DNA of 64,000 bases from Mariniflexile maritimum (GCF_009746565.1 NZ_WRPN01000007.1:62001-126000); one strand, 5' to 3'. Numbered from the stretch's first letter, positions 8,322 through 19,200 are shown. Program-made: numbers and translations. Notes: generated by a model not told the origin, from the letters alone.

Positions 8322-10613
8322 CTACAATTTAAAATTGGCTTCTAGGGCCGTTACCGAACTACCGCCAACAAATACTTTAAAATCGCCGGGTTCTACAATA
8401 AATTTGCCTTCATTATTAAAAAAGCCAAGTTCATCTTGAGTAAGGTTGAAGCTAACTTTAACTTCTTGATTGGGCTCTAAAGCAACCATTTCAAAGCCTT
8501 TTAACTCTTTAACGGGTCTGGTAACGCTTGCAACCATATCGCGAATGTAAAGCTGCACCACTTCCTTACCGGCTACTTTCCCAGTGTTTTTTAGGGTTAC
8601 TGATACTTTAAAAGTTTGGTTCGCTACCTTTTCAACAGACAAATTGGTATAAGAAAACGTGGTATAGCTTAACCCGTGCCCAAAAGCGTACAAAGAGGTA
8701 TTGCTCTCATCCATATAATGCGCCCAAAACACTTCATTTGGTGCGGGCATAACGGGACGCCCCGTATTTTTATGGTTGTAATAAATGGGTATTTGCCCTA
8801 CGCTTCTTGGAAAGGTCATGGGCAATTTTCCGCTGGGGTTATAATCGCCATATAAAACCTGAGCAATAGCGTTACCGCTTTGCGTGCCCAATTGCCATGC
8901 TTCAACAATAGCCGGTATATGGGCATCGGCCCATGGAATGGTTAATGGCCGTCCATTGTTCAAAACCAATACAATATTTTGGTTAACATTATAAACGGCT
9001 TCCAAAAGTGCTTGTTGTACCCCGGGCAAGCCTAAATCTGTTCTGCTACGTGCTTCGCCACTGTGAAAACCGTGTTCACCTAAAACCATTACCACCACAT
9101 CGGCCGTTTTAGCGACTTGAACAGCCTCGGAAAAACCGCTTTTGTCGGTAGTATTAATAACAAGTTCTAAAGGAAAAGTTGATTTGCCCAATGTTAAATC
9201 GGCGCCTTTTGCAAACGATACTGTGTTCCCTGTATAGTTCTGCATACCTTCCAGTACCGAAATAGCTGTATCATCCTCTGCTGCCAATCGCCAGCTTCCT
9301 AACGGACTCGTTTTATCGGAAGCTAAAGCACCAATTAAAGCTATTTTCTGTCCTTGTTTTTTTAGTGGTAAAATCGATTTTTCGTTTTTAAGGAGTACAA
9401 TCGATTTTTTTGCCATATCTAAAACAGCCTCATGAATTTCTTGACTTCCAGTAACCTGTTTTTCAACGTCATTGTTGCAATATCTGTAAGGGTCATCAAA
9501 CAAACCAAGTTCAAATTTCACTCTTAAAATGCGTTTTACGGCATCGTCGATAACCGCTTCCTTAACACGGCCTTCTTTAACTAAATTTGCCAACTCATCG
9601 ATATAGGCATAAGATTCCATATCCATATCGGAGCCTGCGTTTGCAGCTAGTTCGGCAGCGTGCTTTTTGTTGATTGCATGCCCATGTGCCATCATTTCTT
9701 TTATAGAACCCCAATCGGAAACCACAAACCCATCAAATTGCCATTTGTCTTTAAGAATCTGGCGTTGCAAAAATGCGTTCCCGGTTGCAGGAATACCGTT
9801 TAATTCGTTAAAAGAATTCATAAACGTTCTAACGCCTGCATCGGTTGCTGCTTTAAATGGTGGAAAAATGACATTGTACAACGTGGAAGTACCCACATCG
9901 ACCGTATTATAATCTTTCCCAGATTCGGCAAAACCGTAACCTGCCCAGTGTTTAGCACAGGCAACAATGGTTTCGGGAGCGGTTAAATCGTCGCCTTGAA
10001 ACCCTTTCACTCTGGCATGGGCAATTTTACTTCCTAAAAACGAATCTTCACCGGCACCTTCCATAACGCGCCCCCAGCGGGCATCCCTGGAAATATCGAC
10101 CATAGGCGCAAATGTCCAGTTAATACCGGCAGCCGAAGCTTCTTTGGCAGCAACTTGCGCCGATCGTTTTATGGCTTCTAAATCCCAACTCGCAGCTTCG
10201 GCCAATGGGATTGGACTTAGCGTTTTAAAGCCATGGATGACATCAAAACCAATAATTAGCGGAATACCCAAGCGGGTTTCTTCAACAGCAATTTTTTGTA
10301 CTGCACGCACCTCATCAACCCCACGAACATTAAGCATGGAACCTACATATCCCTTTTTTAGGTGCTCGTATTTTTTGGCAGCATCACCCGTTGATGGCGT
10401 TGGCCCCGTAACATCCCAAAAACCATTGTATTGGTTCATTTGGCCAATTTTTTCTTCCAAAGTCATTTTTGAAAGTAAGGCTGAAACCTTTTTTTCTATT
10501 AATGGGTTTGGTGTGTTGGCATTAACTGCATTGTTTTTATTTTGTGCGCTACATGGTGCGAGAATTAGCATCATCAAAATACTAAACACATTGAATACAT
10601 TGTTCATTTTCAT
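8322..10613 (-). CDS. bglX: GH3 beta-glucosidase (BglX-like), exported
   Basis: Removes glucose from the non-reducing end of beta-glucan oligosaccharides, most likely in the periplasm (signal peptide 1-24, ending in SAQ). Domain order: GH3 N-terminal TIM barrel (about 40-370) with the nucleophile Asp300 in GFVVSDWGS and the KHWAGYG substrate loop at about 221-227; GH3 C-terminal alpha/beta sandwich (about 405-620) with GEARSRTDLGLPG, where the acid/base Glu is probably about 520; fibronectin-III-like tail (about 670-750). The length of 763 fits BglX. It is the last gene of the locus, two bases after the GH16 stop, so coupled translation is likely. Linkage preference is inferred from the GH16 neighbour. 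Confidence 0.93.
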   Translation of the reverse strand: MKMNNVFNVFSILMMLILAPCSAQNKNNAVNANTPNPLIEKKVSALLSKMTLEEKIGQMNQYNGFWDVTGPTPSTGDAAKKYEHLKKGYVGSMLNVRGVDEVRAVQKIAVEETRLGIPLIIGFDVIHGFKTLSPIPLAEAASWDLEAIKRSAQVAAKEASAAGINWTFAPMVDISRDARWGRVMEGAGEDSFLGSKIAHARVKGFQGDDLTAPETIVACAKHWAGYGFAESGKDYNTVDVGTSTLYNVIFPPFKAATDAGVRTFMNSFNELNGIPATGNAFLQRQILKDKWQFDGFVVSDWGSIKEMMAHGHAINKKHAAELAANAGSDMDMESYAYIDELANLVKEGRVKEAVIDDAVKRILRVKFELGLFDDPYRYCNNDVEKQVTGSQEIHEAVLDMAKKSIVLLKNEKSILPLKKQGQKIALIGALASDKTSPLGSWRLAAEDDTAISVLEGMQNYTGNTVSFAKGADLTLGKSTFPLELVINTTDKSGFSEAVQVAKTADVVVMVLGEHGFHSGEARSRTDLGLPGVQQALLEAVYNVNQNIVLVLNNGRPLTIPWADAHIPAIVEAWQLGTQSGNAIAQVLYGDYNPSGKLPMTFPRSVGQIPIYYNHKNTGRPVMPAPNEVFWAHYMDESNTSLYAFGHGLSYTTFSYTNLSVEKVANQTFKVSVTLKNTGKVAGKEVVQLYIRDMVASVTRPVKELKGFEMVALEPNQEVKVSFNLTQDELGFFNNEGKFIVEPGDFKVFVGGSSVTALEANFKL

Positions 10614-10615
10614 AA

Positions 10616-11722
10616 TTATTGATATACTTTAACATAATCTACTTCCATAACCGACTCGGTAAAATTTGGGTCGATGGTGAACCAACTTCCCCCCATGGCT
10701 ACATTTAAAATGATGAATTGTGGTTTGTTAAAAGGCCAAGTACTACTATTTTTAACGGCTGGTTTATAGCTATATTTAACGACATCATCTATTAAAAATT
10801 TAAGTTCGTTTTCAGTCCACTCTAAAGAATAGATATGAAACGCAGAAGCATAATCGGTTATGGTTGTTTCACCTACTTTTGTATTGGCGCAACCGCCAGA
10901 GCATGATGGCGTATGGGTTGCACTGGATATTTTTGTTGGGTTATAGCCCCAATGTTCCATGATATCAATTTCGCCACAAGCAGGCCACCCTGCGGTATCG
11001 ATGTTTGCTCCCAGCATCCAAATAGCAGGCCAAGTACCAGCACCAGTGGGTAATTTTGCTCTTACATCTATTCTGCCATAGGTAAAATCGAACTTTCCTT
11101 TGGTTAATAACCTTGCCGATGTATATTCAGCACCCTGATAACTTTCTTTTTTAGCGGTAATTTTCAAAACGCCATTTTCAACCTTAACATTATTGGTTCT
11201 GTTGGTGTAATATTGTTTTTCGCCATTGCCCCAACCACAATTATCTGGACAGCCGTTTCCTATGTTGTAACCCCATTTTGTTGCATCGGGAACACCATCG
11301 GTATTAAATTCATCCGACCATATTAATTGAGGGCCCTTTGGTGCCACATATACCTTTATTTTTTTAAAATCACTTATGGCATTGCCGGTGCTGGAATATG
11401 CAAAAACGGTTATAACATAGTCGTTTAAACCTTCGTTGGTACAGGTATAATTGAACGTACCGGTTGTATTTTTAACTTCTGCTTCACTACCAATTTTAAA
11501 ACCATACGTTACCGCATTTATGGCCGTAGCGTTACAGGTAATTTTTCCAGAGCCATCGCCATTAAGATTACTACTATTTGCACCCAAAACATCAATTTGC
11601 AAGGTTAAACTTTTAGGGATGCTATTTTGCGGTTCGTCCTTAGGGGGGTCATCGCTACCTCCTGAACAGGATAGTAGCATTATAAAACCTATTTGAATGA
11701 TATAAAGCATTGTTCTAGTCAT
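10616..11722 (-). CDS. GH16 endo-beta-glucanase (laminarinase-type) lipoprotein
   Basis: Cleaves internal bonds of beta-1,3(-1,4)-glucans at the cell surface. The lipobox MLLSC (Cys19) is followed by acidic SGGSDDPPKDE, a pattern typical of surface-exposed Bacteroidetes lipoproteins. A PKD-like beta domain covers about 40-127 and the GH16 jelly roll about 132-368. The catalytic motif is GEIDIMEHWG with nucleophile Glu251, Asp253 and acid/base Glu256, plus substrate-site Trps in TWPAIWMLG and GGSW. The E-I-D-I-M-E form without the kappa-carrageenase insertion is usual for laminarinases and lichenases. Its N-terminal PKD-like domain resembles those of the two upstream lipoproteins. Confidence 0.93.
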   Translation of the reverse strand: MTRTMLYIIQIGFIMLLSCSGGSDDPPKDEPQNSIPKSLTLQIDVLGANSSNLNGDGSGKITCNATAINAVTYGFKIGSEAEVKNTTGTFNYTCTNEGLNDYVITVFAYSSTGNAISDFKKIKVYVAPKGPQLIWSDEFNTDGVPDATKWGYNIGNGCPDNCGWGNGEKQYYTNRTNNVKVENGVLKITAKKESYQGAEYTSARLLTKGKFDFTYGRIDVRAKLPTGAGTWPAIWMLGANIDTAGWPACGEIDIMEHWGYNPTKISSATHTPSCSGGCANTKVGETTITDYASAFHIYSLEWTENELKFLIDDVVKYSYKPAVKNSSTWPFNKPQFIILNVAMGGSWFTIDPNFTESVMEVDYVKVYQ

Positions 11723-11808
11723 TTGTTATATATTTAATTTCTCCATGATCGCAAGGGCTGTTCTAAATATGTATAGCACCAGCCCTCGTTACATGGGTTT
11801 TTTTATCT

Positions 11809-12696
11809 TTATTCAGGTATTAACCTAAACCACCAATCGAATTGGTTATTCCCATCTGTGGTACTTATTATCATTTCGTCGGCAGAACGACTAACAATTT
11901 TGTAGCTATGATTTCCGCCAATATAGTAGCCTATAAAACCGATGCCCGTTAAACTTAAGGTTTCCTTACCGGCTGGAGCTGTTAAAGCCCATTGTGCCGT
12001 ATAAGAGCTAAATGGATACTGTTCCACATCGGCGCCATTTGTAGTGCCACCAGAACCTCCCAATTCATTGATAAGCTGTTCGCGACCAAACACAAATCCA
12101 TCGGGACCAACATTATGAGTAAAGGTACCATCAATATTAAAAGTATAACGGTCGTCATACATGCCTGAATTTGCTTTATCGCCAGGCGCAGCTCCATAAT
12201 ATTCAAATTCTGGACCGCCTATGGAACCCAATCCAAAGTGCTTATTAATGTTTGAAGCTATTTTCCAGGTTCTGGAACTATTTGCTGTAAGCATGGTTAA
12301 CAAATCGGCTGGAGGCGCATAAAGTGCCTGAACTTCAACCTCTATGGTTTTACTTGAAGACATGCCACCAGTGCCAAAAGCAACCACGGTAACTGCATAT
12401 TTGTTAGTGCCCAAGGTTGTAAAAGTGTGCGTGGCACTTCCAGATTTTTGCAGCTTTGTTTGCCCTTGGATTACAAACTGATATGCCGTAGCATGATCTG
12501 CCTTTGCCGATAACTTGATTTCGCCGCTTCCTAAACCCGGAGCAGGCGACTCGACACCATCATCTAAATAAGTAACGCTTATTTCTATATTTGAAGGCGC
12601 TACAAGTTCTCCAATCGCTATATCATCATTTTGACAACTTGTAAATGCCAACGCTGTTAATAAAAGTAACCCTGATATATATTTTATTTTTTTCAT
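11809..12696 (-). CDS. PUL surface lipoprotein, probable glycan-binding protein (295 aa)
   Basis: Lipobox LAFTSCQNDD (Cys21) with acidic +2 to +5 residues suggests export to the cell surface. Residues about 35-127 form a PKD/FN3-like beta domain (KADHATAYQFVIQG...KYAVTVVAFGTGGM) that resembles the first domains of its GH16 and 691-aa neighbours. The C-terminal domain (about 130-295) starts LLTMLTANSSRTWKIASN and has many Trp, Tyr and Phe (YTFNIDGTFTHNVG, GFIGYYIGGNHSY, FDWWFRLIPE), suited to sugar stacking. No catalytic glycosidase motif is evident. Its place between the SusCD pair and GH16 argues for a SusE/F-like role. I do not recognise a named family for the C-terminal domain. Confidence 0.75.
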   Translation of the reverse strand: MKKIKYISGLLLLTALAFTSCQNDDIAIGELVAPSNIEISVTYLDDGVESPAPGLGSGEIKLSAKADHATAYQFVIQGQTKLQKSGSATHTFTTLGTNKYAVTVVAFGTGGMSSSKTIEVEVQALYAPPADLLTMLTANSSRTWKIASNINKHFGLGSIGGPEFEYYGAAPGDKANSGMYDDRYTFNIDGTFTHNVGPDGFVFGREQLINELGGSGGTTNGADVEQYPFSSYTAQWALTAPAGKETLSLTGIGFIGYYIGGNHSYKIVSRSADEMIISTTDGNNQFDWWFRLIPE

Positions 12697-12707
12697 CGTT
12701 CTAAATT

Positions 12708-14783
12708 TTAATTATGAAAGTAAAAGTTATCGATATAAACCTTGGCTCCGGAAGATTCAAAAATTAATTGTGTAATTGCTGAAACATCGGTGGTATAATT
12801 AGCTAAAGGAATATCTACACTCACCCAAGTACCCTTAGTAACACTAGAAACGTACTTAATATCTTCTTTTGAAGGGCTGCCGTCTGGAAACGTGGTATTA
12901 ACCAACTTTAAACCAAGTGTGGTTGCATCGGGGGTAAAATAATCGAAATGCACATATCTAAACCCTGATAAATTGGTTGGGCTTCCATAATTGGTTACAA
13001 TGCCGGTATAATTTAAAGATTCATACAACCAAACATTATTTCCGCCAATATTGGTAGTGGTTAACGTAGTAGTTTGGCCCCAATTTGGATTTAGCTCACT
13101 TATGGCAACATTGGTATAAGCATCGCTAAAAATCGATACAACACTACTGGCACTAAAAGTAGGCGTTGGTGCTGCAACGGTAGGCACAGTACCATCGCCA
13201 TTGGTATAAAAATAAAGATTATCGATATATACTTTAGCAGATGAAGACTCAAAAATAATTTGGGTAATACCTGAAATATCGGTTGCAAACTTTGATAACG
13301 GAATATCTACACTTACCCAAGTTCCTAAAGCGACACTTGAAACATACTCGATATCCTCTTTTTGGGGGTCGCCATCAGGATACGATGTGTTAACCAATTT
13401 TAAACCCAGTGTGGTTGCATCGGGGGTAAAATAATCGAAATGCACAAAGGTTTTCCCTGTTAAATTAGTAGCATTACCATAATTGGTTACAAGCCCGGTG
13501 TAATTCAAATTTTCATATAACCAGGTACTATTGCCTTGGATGTTTACCGTAGATAAGGTGGTCGATTGCCCCCAGTTTGGGTTTACTTCACTTAAAGCGA
13601 TATTCGTGTAACTATTACTGAATATTGAGATAACATTGGCTTGTGGCGCCGTTGGAACAGGTGCGCTTACAATAGGCACGGTTGGAATGGCAGAAGGTTT
13701 ATAAAAATAGATATTATCAAGAAATACCGTACCAGAGCCGTTTGCAGCCTCGAACTTAAATTGGAAAATATCGGCCATAGATAAGCCTTGAGATGTAAAA
13801 TCGCTTAAAGGAATATCAAAGCTCACCCATTGGTCTGCTATTAAATTTTTAGTAACCGATTTTTCGCCGGTAGCTGCACTAATTGGAAAAATTTTAAGAG
13901 CCGCTAAATCGGCAGTCCACGCATCAATATGCAAATACACCATAGATGACGCATCAACGGATGTTCCAAAATCAATACCTTGATAGTTCAATTTACCGTA
14001 TTGGATGATGTTATTACCACTTACCACAATTTGAGCATAAGTAGTAGCTTGACCCCAATTAGGGTAATAATTAACTCCCGAAACATTGGTATAGGCATCG
14101 CTGTAAATGGCTATTACCTCGGCAGCATCGCGTCGTGGGGGCGTAGTAGGATTGGTTATGGGCTGTAAGATGGCCGTTACCAAAAATTCCTTTATGTATT
14201 CGGTGGTTTGGATAGCACCACCTTTGGCCACAATGCGTATGGTGTAAGTACCGGCCTCTTGGTAGGTATAGCTTACGGTTTCACCTATATTACCAAGTAC
14301 GGGTTCGGGTTTACCGGCTTCACCAAAATACACTTCGTAAAACATGGCAAAATCGGCTTTCACATTTACATTTACCTGTTTGGTTAAAGCGGCATCATTT
14401 TCAATGGTTACCACCAAATTTTGTGGAGCTTTAAACGATACAACAATGTCTTTTGAAACCTCGGTTTTTAATCCTGTAATACCAACCGCTTCAATTTTAA
14501 CCGAATAGCTTCCTTCTGCATAGTTATGCTTCGCACTGGCACCTTGCTTCACTTGAATTGGCTCTGAGCCATCACCAAGGGTTACATTATATGAAACCGC
14601 TGCATCTGCATTGGGCGTAATGGTTACCAATCCTGTGTTGTCCTGAGTAATTTGAAAAAGAGCTGAGACATTTGATGGAGCCGCAACATTATCGACAAAA
14701 CTCAAATCATTATCATCTTCTGTACAATTGATAAAGAAGAATAAAACGATGCCTAAACTAATTATATACTTTAATGTTTTCAT
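12708..14783 (-). CDS. Large multimodular surface glycan-binding lipoprotein with three tandem CBM-like modules
   Basis: Lipobox FFFINCTEDD (Cys20). Two PKD-like domains (about 35-117 and 118-204) precede three tandem beta-sandwich modules at about 221-362, 382-527 and 546-691. Each opens with VISIFSxxYTNxx...NPNWGQ-T and ends K/TVYxDNxYFY, and they are joined by Pro/Thr linkers. Modules 2 and 3 are near duplicates (roughly three quarters identical by eye, with the same FDYFTPDATTLGLKLVNT stretch); module 1 is clearly diverged. The NWGQ-T start and aromatic content resemble family 4/22-like carbohydrate-binding folds, but the family is not certain. Directly downstream of SusD, where the surface glycan-binding protein normally lies. 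Binding to beta-glucan is inferred. Confidence 0.82.
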   Translation of the reverse strand: MKTLKYIISLGIVLFFFINCTEDDNDLSFVDNVAAPSNVSALFQITQDNTGLVTITPNADAAVSYNVTLGDGSEPIQVKQGASAKHNYAEGSYSVKIEAVGITGLKTEVSKDIVVSFKAPQNLVVTIENDAALTKQVNVNVKADFAMFYEVYFGEAGKPEPVLGNIGETVSYTYQEAGTYTIRIVAKGGAIQTTEYIKEFLVTAILQPITNPTTPPRRDAAEVIAIYSDAYTNVSGVNYYPNWGQATTYAQIVVSGNNIIQYGKLNYQGIDFGTSVDASSMVYLHIDAWTADLAALKIFPISAATGEKSVTKNLIADQWVSFDIPLSDFTSQGLSMADIFQFKFEAANGSGTVFLDNIYFYKPSAIPTVPIVSAPVPTAPQANVISIFSNSYTNIALSEVNPNWGQSTTLSTVNIQGNSTWLYENLNYTGLVTNYGNATNLTGKTFVHFDYFTPDATTLGLKLVNTSYPDGDPQKEDIEYVSSVALGTWVSVDIPLSKFATDISGITQIIFESSSAKVYIDNLYFYTNGDGTVPTVAAPTPTFSASSVVSIFSDAYTNVAISELNPNWGQTTTLTTTNIGGNNVWLYESLNYTGIVTNYGSPTNLSGFRYVHFDYFTPDATTLGLKLVNTTFPDGSPSKEDIKYVSSVTKGTWVSVDIPLANYTTDVSAITQLIFESSGAKVYIDNFYFHN

Positions 14784-14793
14784 ATCTTATTTT

Positions 14794-16275
14794 TTAGTTT
14801 TCGTATCCTGGATTTTGTGCCCAAGTACCTCCTGATAATTCAATTTCTTGAATAGGAATGGGAAAAAGTTCATGTTTACCTGCTTGAAAACCAGGAATGG
14901 TTCCTGCTGCTCTGCCGGTTCTAACCAAATCGAAAAAACGGTGGCCCTCGCCTACCAATTCTACCCGTCGCTCTTTATAAATGGCGTTGGTTAGGTTGCT
15001 TCCTGTGGCTGCTACATTGCTTAAAGTGGCCCTATTACGCACGCGATTCAAATAGTTTTGGGCCCTTGTGTCGCTAATGCCACCACGGTTTAACGCTTCG
15101 GCAGCCATTAATAATACATCGGCAAAACGAATAACCCTAAAGTTGTTTGGGTTTGTAAGTGCTGCATCCGGACGGTTGGCATCGCCCAAACGTGCAATAT
15201 ATTTACGGTTGAAATAGCCTGTTTGCTCGTATCCAGCCGTTTCATCGTAACTGGCCGTTGGGTTATCGATAACCCATTGTTTGATATCCAAAATGGAATA
15301 TCCCAATCGGATATCGCCCGGTTCAAAAGCATCTACCATATTTTGGGTTGGCACGTTAAAACTGTAACCAAAATCGAAAACAGGCCCCACATAACCGCGT
15401 ACCCCATTAAAACCAACCGCGTAATTGCCCTCTAAACACTGAAAACAATCGTAGGAACCGCCATCAACATCCGAATATTGCACTTCAAAAACCGATTCGA
15501 TGTTATTTTCATATTCGTTCTCCCACATTAAAGGCGCAATGGCTGTTGGCATCAAATCATAAGGACCCTTTGCAATTAAGTCTTCTAGAACAGTAGCCGA
15601 TTCTGAAAACTTATCTTGATACAAATAGGCTTTGCCCAATAAGGCTTGTGCTGCACCTTTGGTAATGCGTCCTGTTTGGCTTTGCGTATAAGGAAGGTTA
15701 TCGATGGCAAATTTTAAATCGTCTTCAATCTGTGCATAAATTTGCGCTTTGGGAGTTCGTTCCAAACCAAATTGATCGCCATATAAAATACGTTTATCAA
15801 CAACCAAAGGCACATCGCCAAACCATTTAACCAGTTCAAAATAATAAAACGCCCTTAAAAAACGGGTTTGCGCAATAACACTTGTTTTGTTTGGAAAGTC
15901 GGTTTTGTCCTTAAATTCCATGATGTAATTGGTACGGTTTACGCCCGTGTACATCCAGGTCCAAATATTTCGCAATTGGGCATTTGTGGAGGTATGGATC
16001 ATATCGTCAATTTCTTGGATACCTGGGGTATCGGTAGCGCTTTCGCCACCTGCAAGGGTATTATCGGAAGCGATTTCGGCAACCTGAAATTGTTGTGCGG
16101 TGGCCTGTAAATAATCATAGGCCGCTATTAATGCCTTTTGATAATCTTCTTCGGTATTGAAAAAATCCTCAGAGTTTTCATCTTGTGAAGCCACATCAAT
16201 AAAGCTGTCTGAGCATGAGAACATGGCTAGAAAAGCGATTGAAACTAGGATATATGTTAATTTTAAATTTTTCAT
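14794..16275 (-). CDS. susD: SusD/RagB-family glycan-binding lipoprotein
   Basis: Outer-membrane lid of the SusC channel; it binds oligosaccharides and delivers them for import. Lipobox LAMFSCSDS (Cys21). The SusD N-terminal signature DFFNTEEDYQKALIAAYDYL (about 37-56) is followed by TPR-like helices (TRFLRAFYYFELVKWFGDVPLV) and the C-terminal RagB region with YKERRVELVGEGHRFFDLVRTG. The length of 493 is typical. It lies 9 bases downstream of the SusC stop and about 10 upstream of the binding-protein gene, so one operon. Confidence 0.96.
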   Translation of the reverse strand: MKNLKLTYILVSIAFLAMFSCSDSFIDVASQDENSEDFFNTEEDYQKALIAAYDYLQATAQQFQVAEIASDNTLAGGESATDTPGIQEIDDMIHTSTNAQLRNIWTWMYTGVNRTNYIMEFKDKTDFPNKTSVIAQTRFLRAFYYFELVKWFGDVPLVVDKRILYGDQFGLERTPKAQIYAQIEDDLKFAIDNLPYTQSQTGRITKGAAQALLGKAYLYQDKFSESATVLEDLIAKGPYDLMPTAIAPLMWENEYENNIESVFEVQYSDVDGGSYDCFQCLEGNYAVGFNGVRGYVGPVFDFGYSFNVPTQNMVDAFEPGDIRLGYSILDIKQWVIDNPTASYDETAGYEQTGYFNRKYIARLGDANRPDAALTNPNNFRVIRFADVLLMAAEALNRGGISDTRAQNYLNRVRNRATLSNVAATGSNLTNAIYKERRVELVGEGHRFFDLVRTGRAAGTIPGFQAGKHELFPIPIQEIELSGGTWAQNPGYEN

Positions 16276-16284
16276 AGTAAGTAA

Positions 16285-19200
16285 TTAAAGTTTTAAGTTA
16301 ACTCCTAATAAATAAGTTTTAGCACTTGGATAAAACCCTTGGTCTATACCACCACCAAGCGGTGCACCACTGGAGGCCGTTGGATCGAAACCTTTGTATT
16401 TAGTTAATGTTAAAAGGTTGTTTCCAGATATATAAACGCGCAGCTTACTTATTCTGGAATTATCGGATACCTTAAAGGTATAACCTAGCTGCACATTTTG
16501 CAAACGCACGAAGGAGCCATCTTCAACATAAAAATCGGAAAAAAGGCCATTGGGCGTTGCCCCGTTGGAAACCCTAGGGAAGCTGTTGCTGGTGCCTTCA
16601 CCCGTCCAACGTGCCAAATAGGAATTGGTTCTGTTGGTAAGTTGCTGGCCACGTTCGTAATTGCGAACAATATCGTTACCTATTGAAGAAAACGCATAGG
16701 CGCTAAAATCGAAGTTTTTGTAATCCAACGATATATTTAGACCCATGGTGGCATCGGGTAGCGGTTTACCAATGTTGCCTCTATCGGCATCGGTAATAGC
16801 ACCGTCTTTATTGCGATCGACATATTTAATATCTCCGGGTTCGGGTATGATATCGCCCACAGCCGAATCGTTAATTTCTGCTTGCGTTTGGAAAATCCCG
16901 TTGGTTTTATAGCCATAAAAATAACCCATGGGGAAACCTGCCTGCATTCTGGAAGGGGCCGGTTGGCTAATACCGAAACCGCCACCGGTTAAAAAGCCTG
17001 TGTTGGTATCGACAAATAACACTTCATTTTTAATGTAGGTTACATTGTATTTAACACTAAATTTAAAATTTTCGCTAAAATTATCAGCATAACCAATAGC
17101 AAACTCAATACCAGTGTTTTCTACGGTACCGCCGTTAACAACGGGTGCGCCACCAGTACCAAGTAAGCCCGATACTTCCGGTATTACCAATAAATCTTCC
17201 GTTCTTCTTTTAAAATAATCGGTGGTAACATCAATTTTGTTATCCCAGAAGCGCATATCCAGACCAATATCGAAGGTTTTTTGTTTTTCCCATCTAATTT
17301 CTGGGTTGGCAATACCGCCGCTTGCAGTACCAATATATTCAATATCATTAAAAATATAAGTGCCTTCACCGTTTAACAAGGAAACATAACGGTAATCTGG
17401 AATGCGGTCGTTACCTAAAATACCATAAGACGCTCTCACTTTTAAAAGATTAATGAATGCATTGTTTTTAAGAAAATCTTCATCGGAAGCTACCCAGCCA
17501 ATAGATCCGGAAGGAAAAATACCAAACCTGTTTTTAGGGCCGAATTTTGTAGAACCATCACGACGTACAACCGCTGAAAAAAGATATTTCCCCTTAAAAT
17601 CGTATTGCAACCTAGCAAAATAGGACAACAACCTAGAATCGAAGGTTGCGTTTCTTCCCGTAAACCTATTGATGTTCTCAATATCGGAGGCTTGTTCCAA
17701 ATTGGCATTTGCATAACTGTTGTCAATTATATCAAACCCTGTTGCACCGGTAAATTCGCCCGTTGTTTTAAATACCGAAGTCCCTAAAAGCACATTGATA
17801 TTATGGATGTCGTTTATTTTATTTTCGTACTTAACAAATGCATCAAAGGTATAATCCTTATAATAGTTCAATCCTTCAAACACGCTGCTTCTATCCACAT
17901 TGCTGTTTTTTCCGCTTCCAAAGTAAGCTATTGGATTAAAGGATTTTGAATCAACTTCAGAATAGTTAAACTGAATGTTGGATTGTGCCGTGAAATGATC
18001 GAGAAAATTATACGATAAACCGGCGTTTCCGCTTAGTTTCATCACTTTGCCCCTATCATAGGTATCGTCAATCTGCGCCAAGGGGTTTATAACTTCGCCA
18101 CCCAAACCTTCTGCCAAGGTATAATTGCCGTTTTCATCATAAACTGTAAAGGTTGGCGCCATATTGATGGCATTGAAAAGTACCGAGGAATTCGAGTTTT
18201 CTGGAAGATTTCTTTTTGAAGTTCTCATTAAAGTTATTCCAGAAGTGAGTTTAAAATTCTCAAGAAAATCCAAATTATAACTCGCGTTATTGGTAAAACG
18301 GGTAAAATTTGATTTGCTGCCGCCCACAATACCATCTTGGGTTAAAAACGACCCGCTATATGAATAGGATGATTTTTTTCCACCGCCACGAAATGAAATA
18401 TCATGGTTGGTAATGGGTGCATTTTCAAACACCAAATCTTGCCAATCGGTGCCAAGGCCTAAGTTAGCCAAATTTGCAAATGGTGGTGTGTTGCCACCTG
18501 CGGCAAAAGCTTCGTTTACTATTGCTGCATACTCGGTAGCATTTAAAACAGGTATTTTTCGTGTGGTTTGCTGAAACCCATAATACGTGTTATACTCTAC
18601 GGTTATTGGCATTTCCTTACGGCCTGTTTTTGTTTTTATCAGAATAACGCCATTTGCAGCACGTACCCCATAAATACCAGCGGTGGCATCTTTAAGGATA
18701 TTGATGCTTTCAATATCGCTTGGGTTTACAACGCTTAAGTCTTCAATAACGTTGCCATCGACCAAAATAAGCGGCCGGCTATCGCCATTTGTAGAAACCC
18801 CGCGGATGCTAATGGTAGAACCCCCACCCGGTGTGCCCGATTGCGAGGTAATATTAACCCCAGCAACCTGACCTTGAAGCGCTTGTTCAATACGGGTTGG
18901 TTTTAAAGCCTCGATATTTTCGCTAGAAACCACGCTTACCGCACCTGTAATTTCTTTTTTGGTTTGGGTACCATAACCAATAACCACCACTTCGTCGAGT
19001 TTTGCCAAATCCTCGGTTAGTAGAACGGTTAATTTAGCATTATTGGTAATAACCACTTGTTTGGTTACATAACCTATATAGCTAAAGGTTAAGGTACTAC
19101 CAGTAGCTATATTGGTAATGGTAAAATTACCGTCAAAATCGGTAACGGCGCCTTTAGTTGTATTTTTAACAACCACGTTAACACCCGGAATAGGAAAGCC

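Noticed and set aside
8319-8360. The GH3 protein as a lipoprotein from its LAPC segment.
   Set aside because: Pro before Cys is a poor lipobox; the SAQ end fits normal signal peptidase cleavage.
8322-10632. Long plus-strand frames under the GH3 gene (for example 10144-10632).
   Set aside because: They mirror a conserved GH3 gene on the other strand and have no domain pattern of their own.
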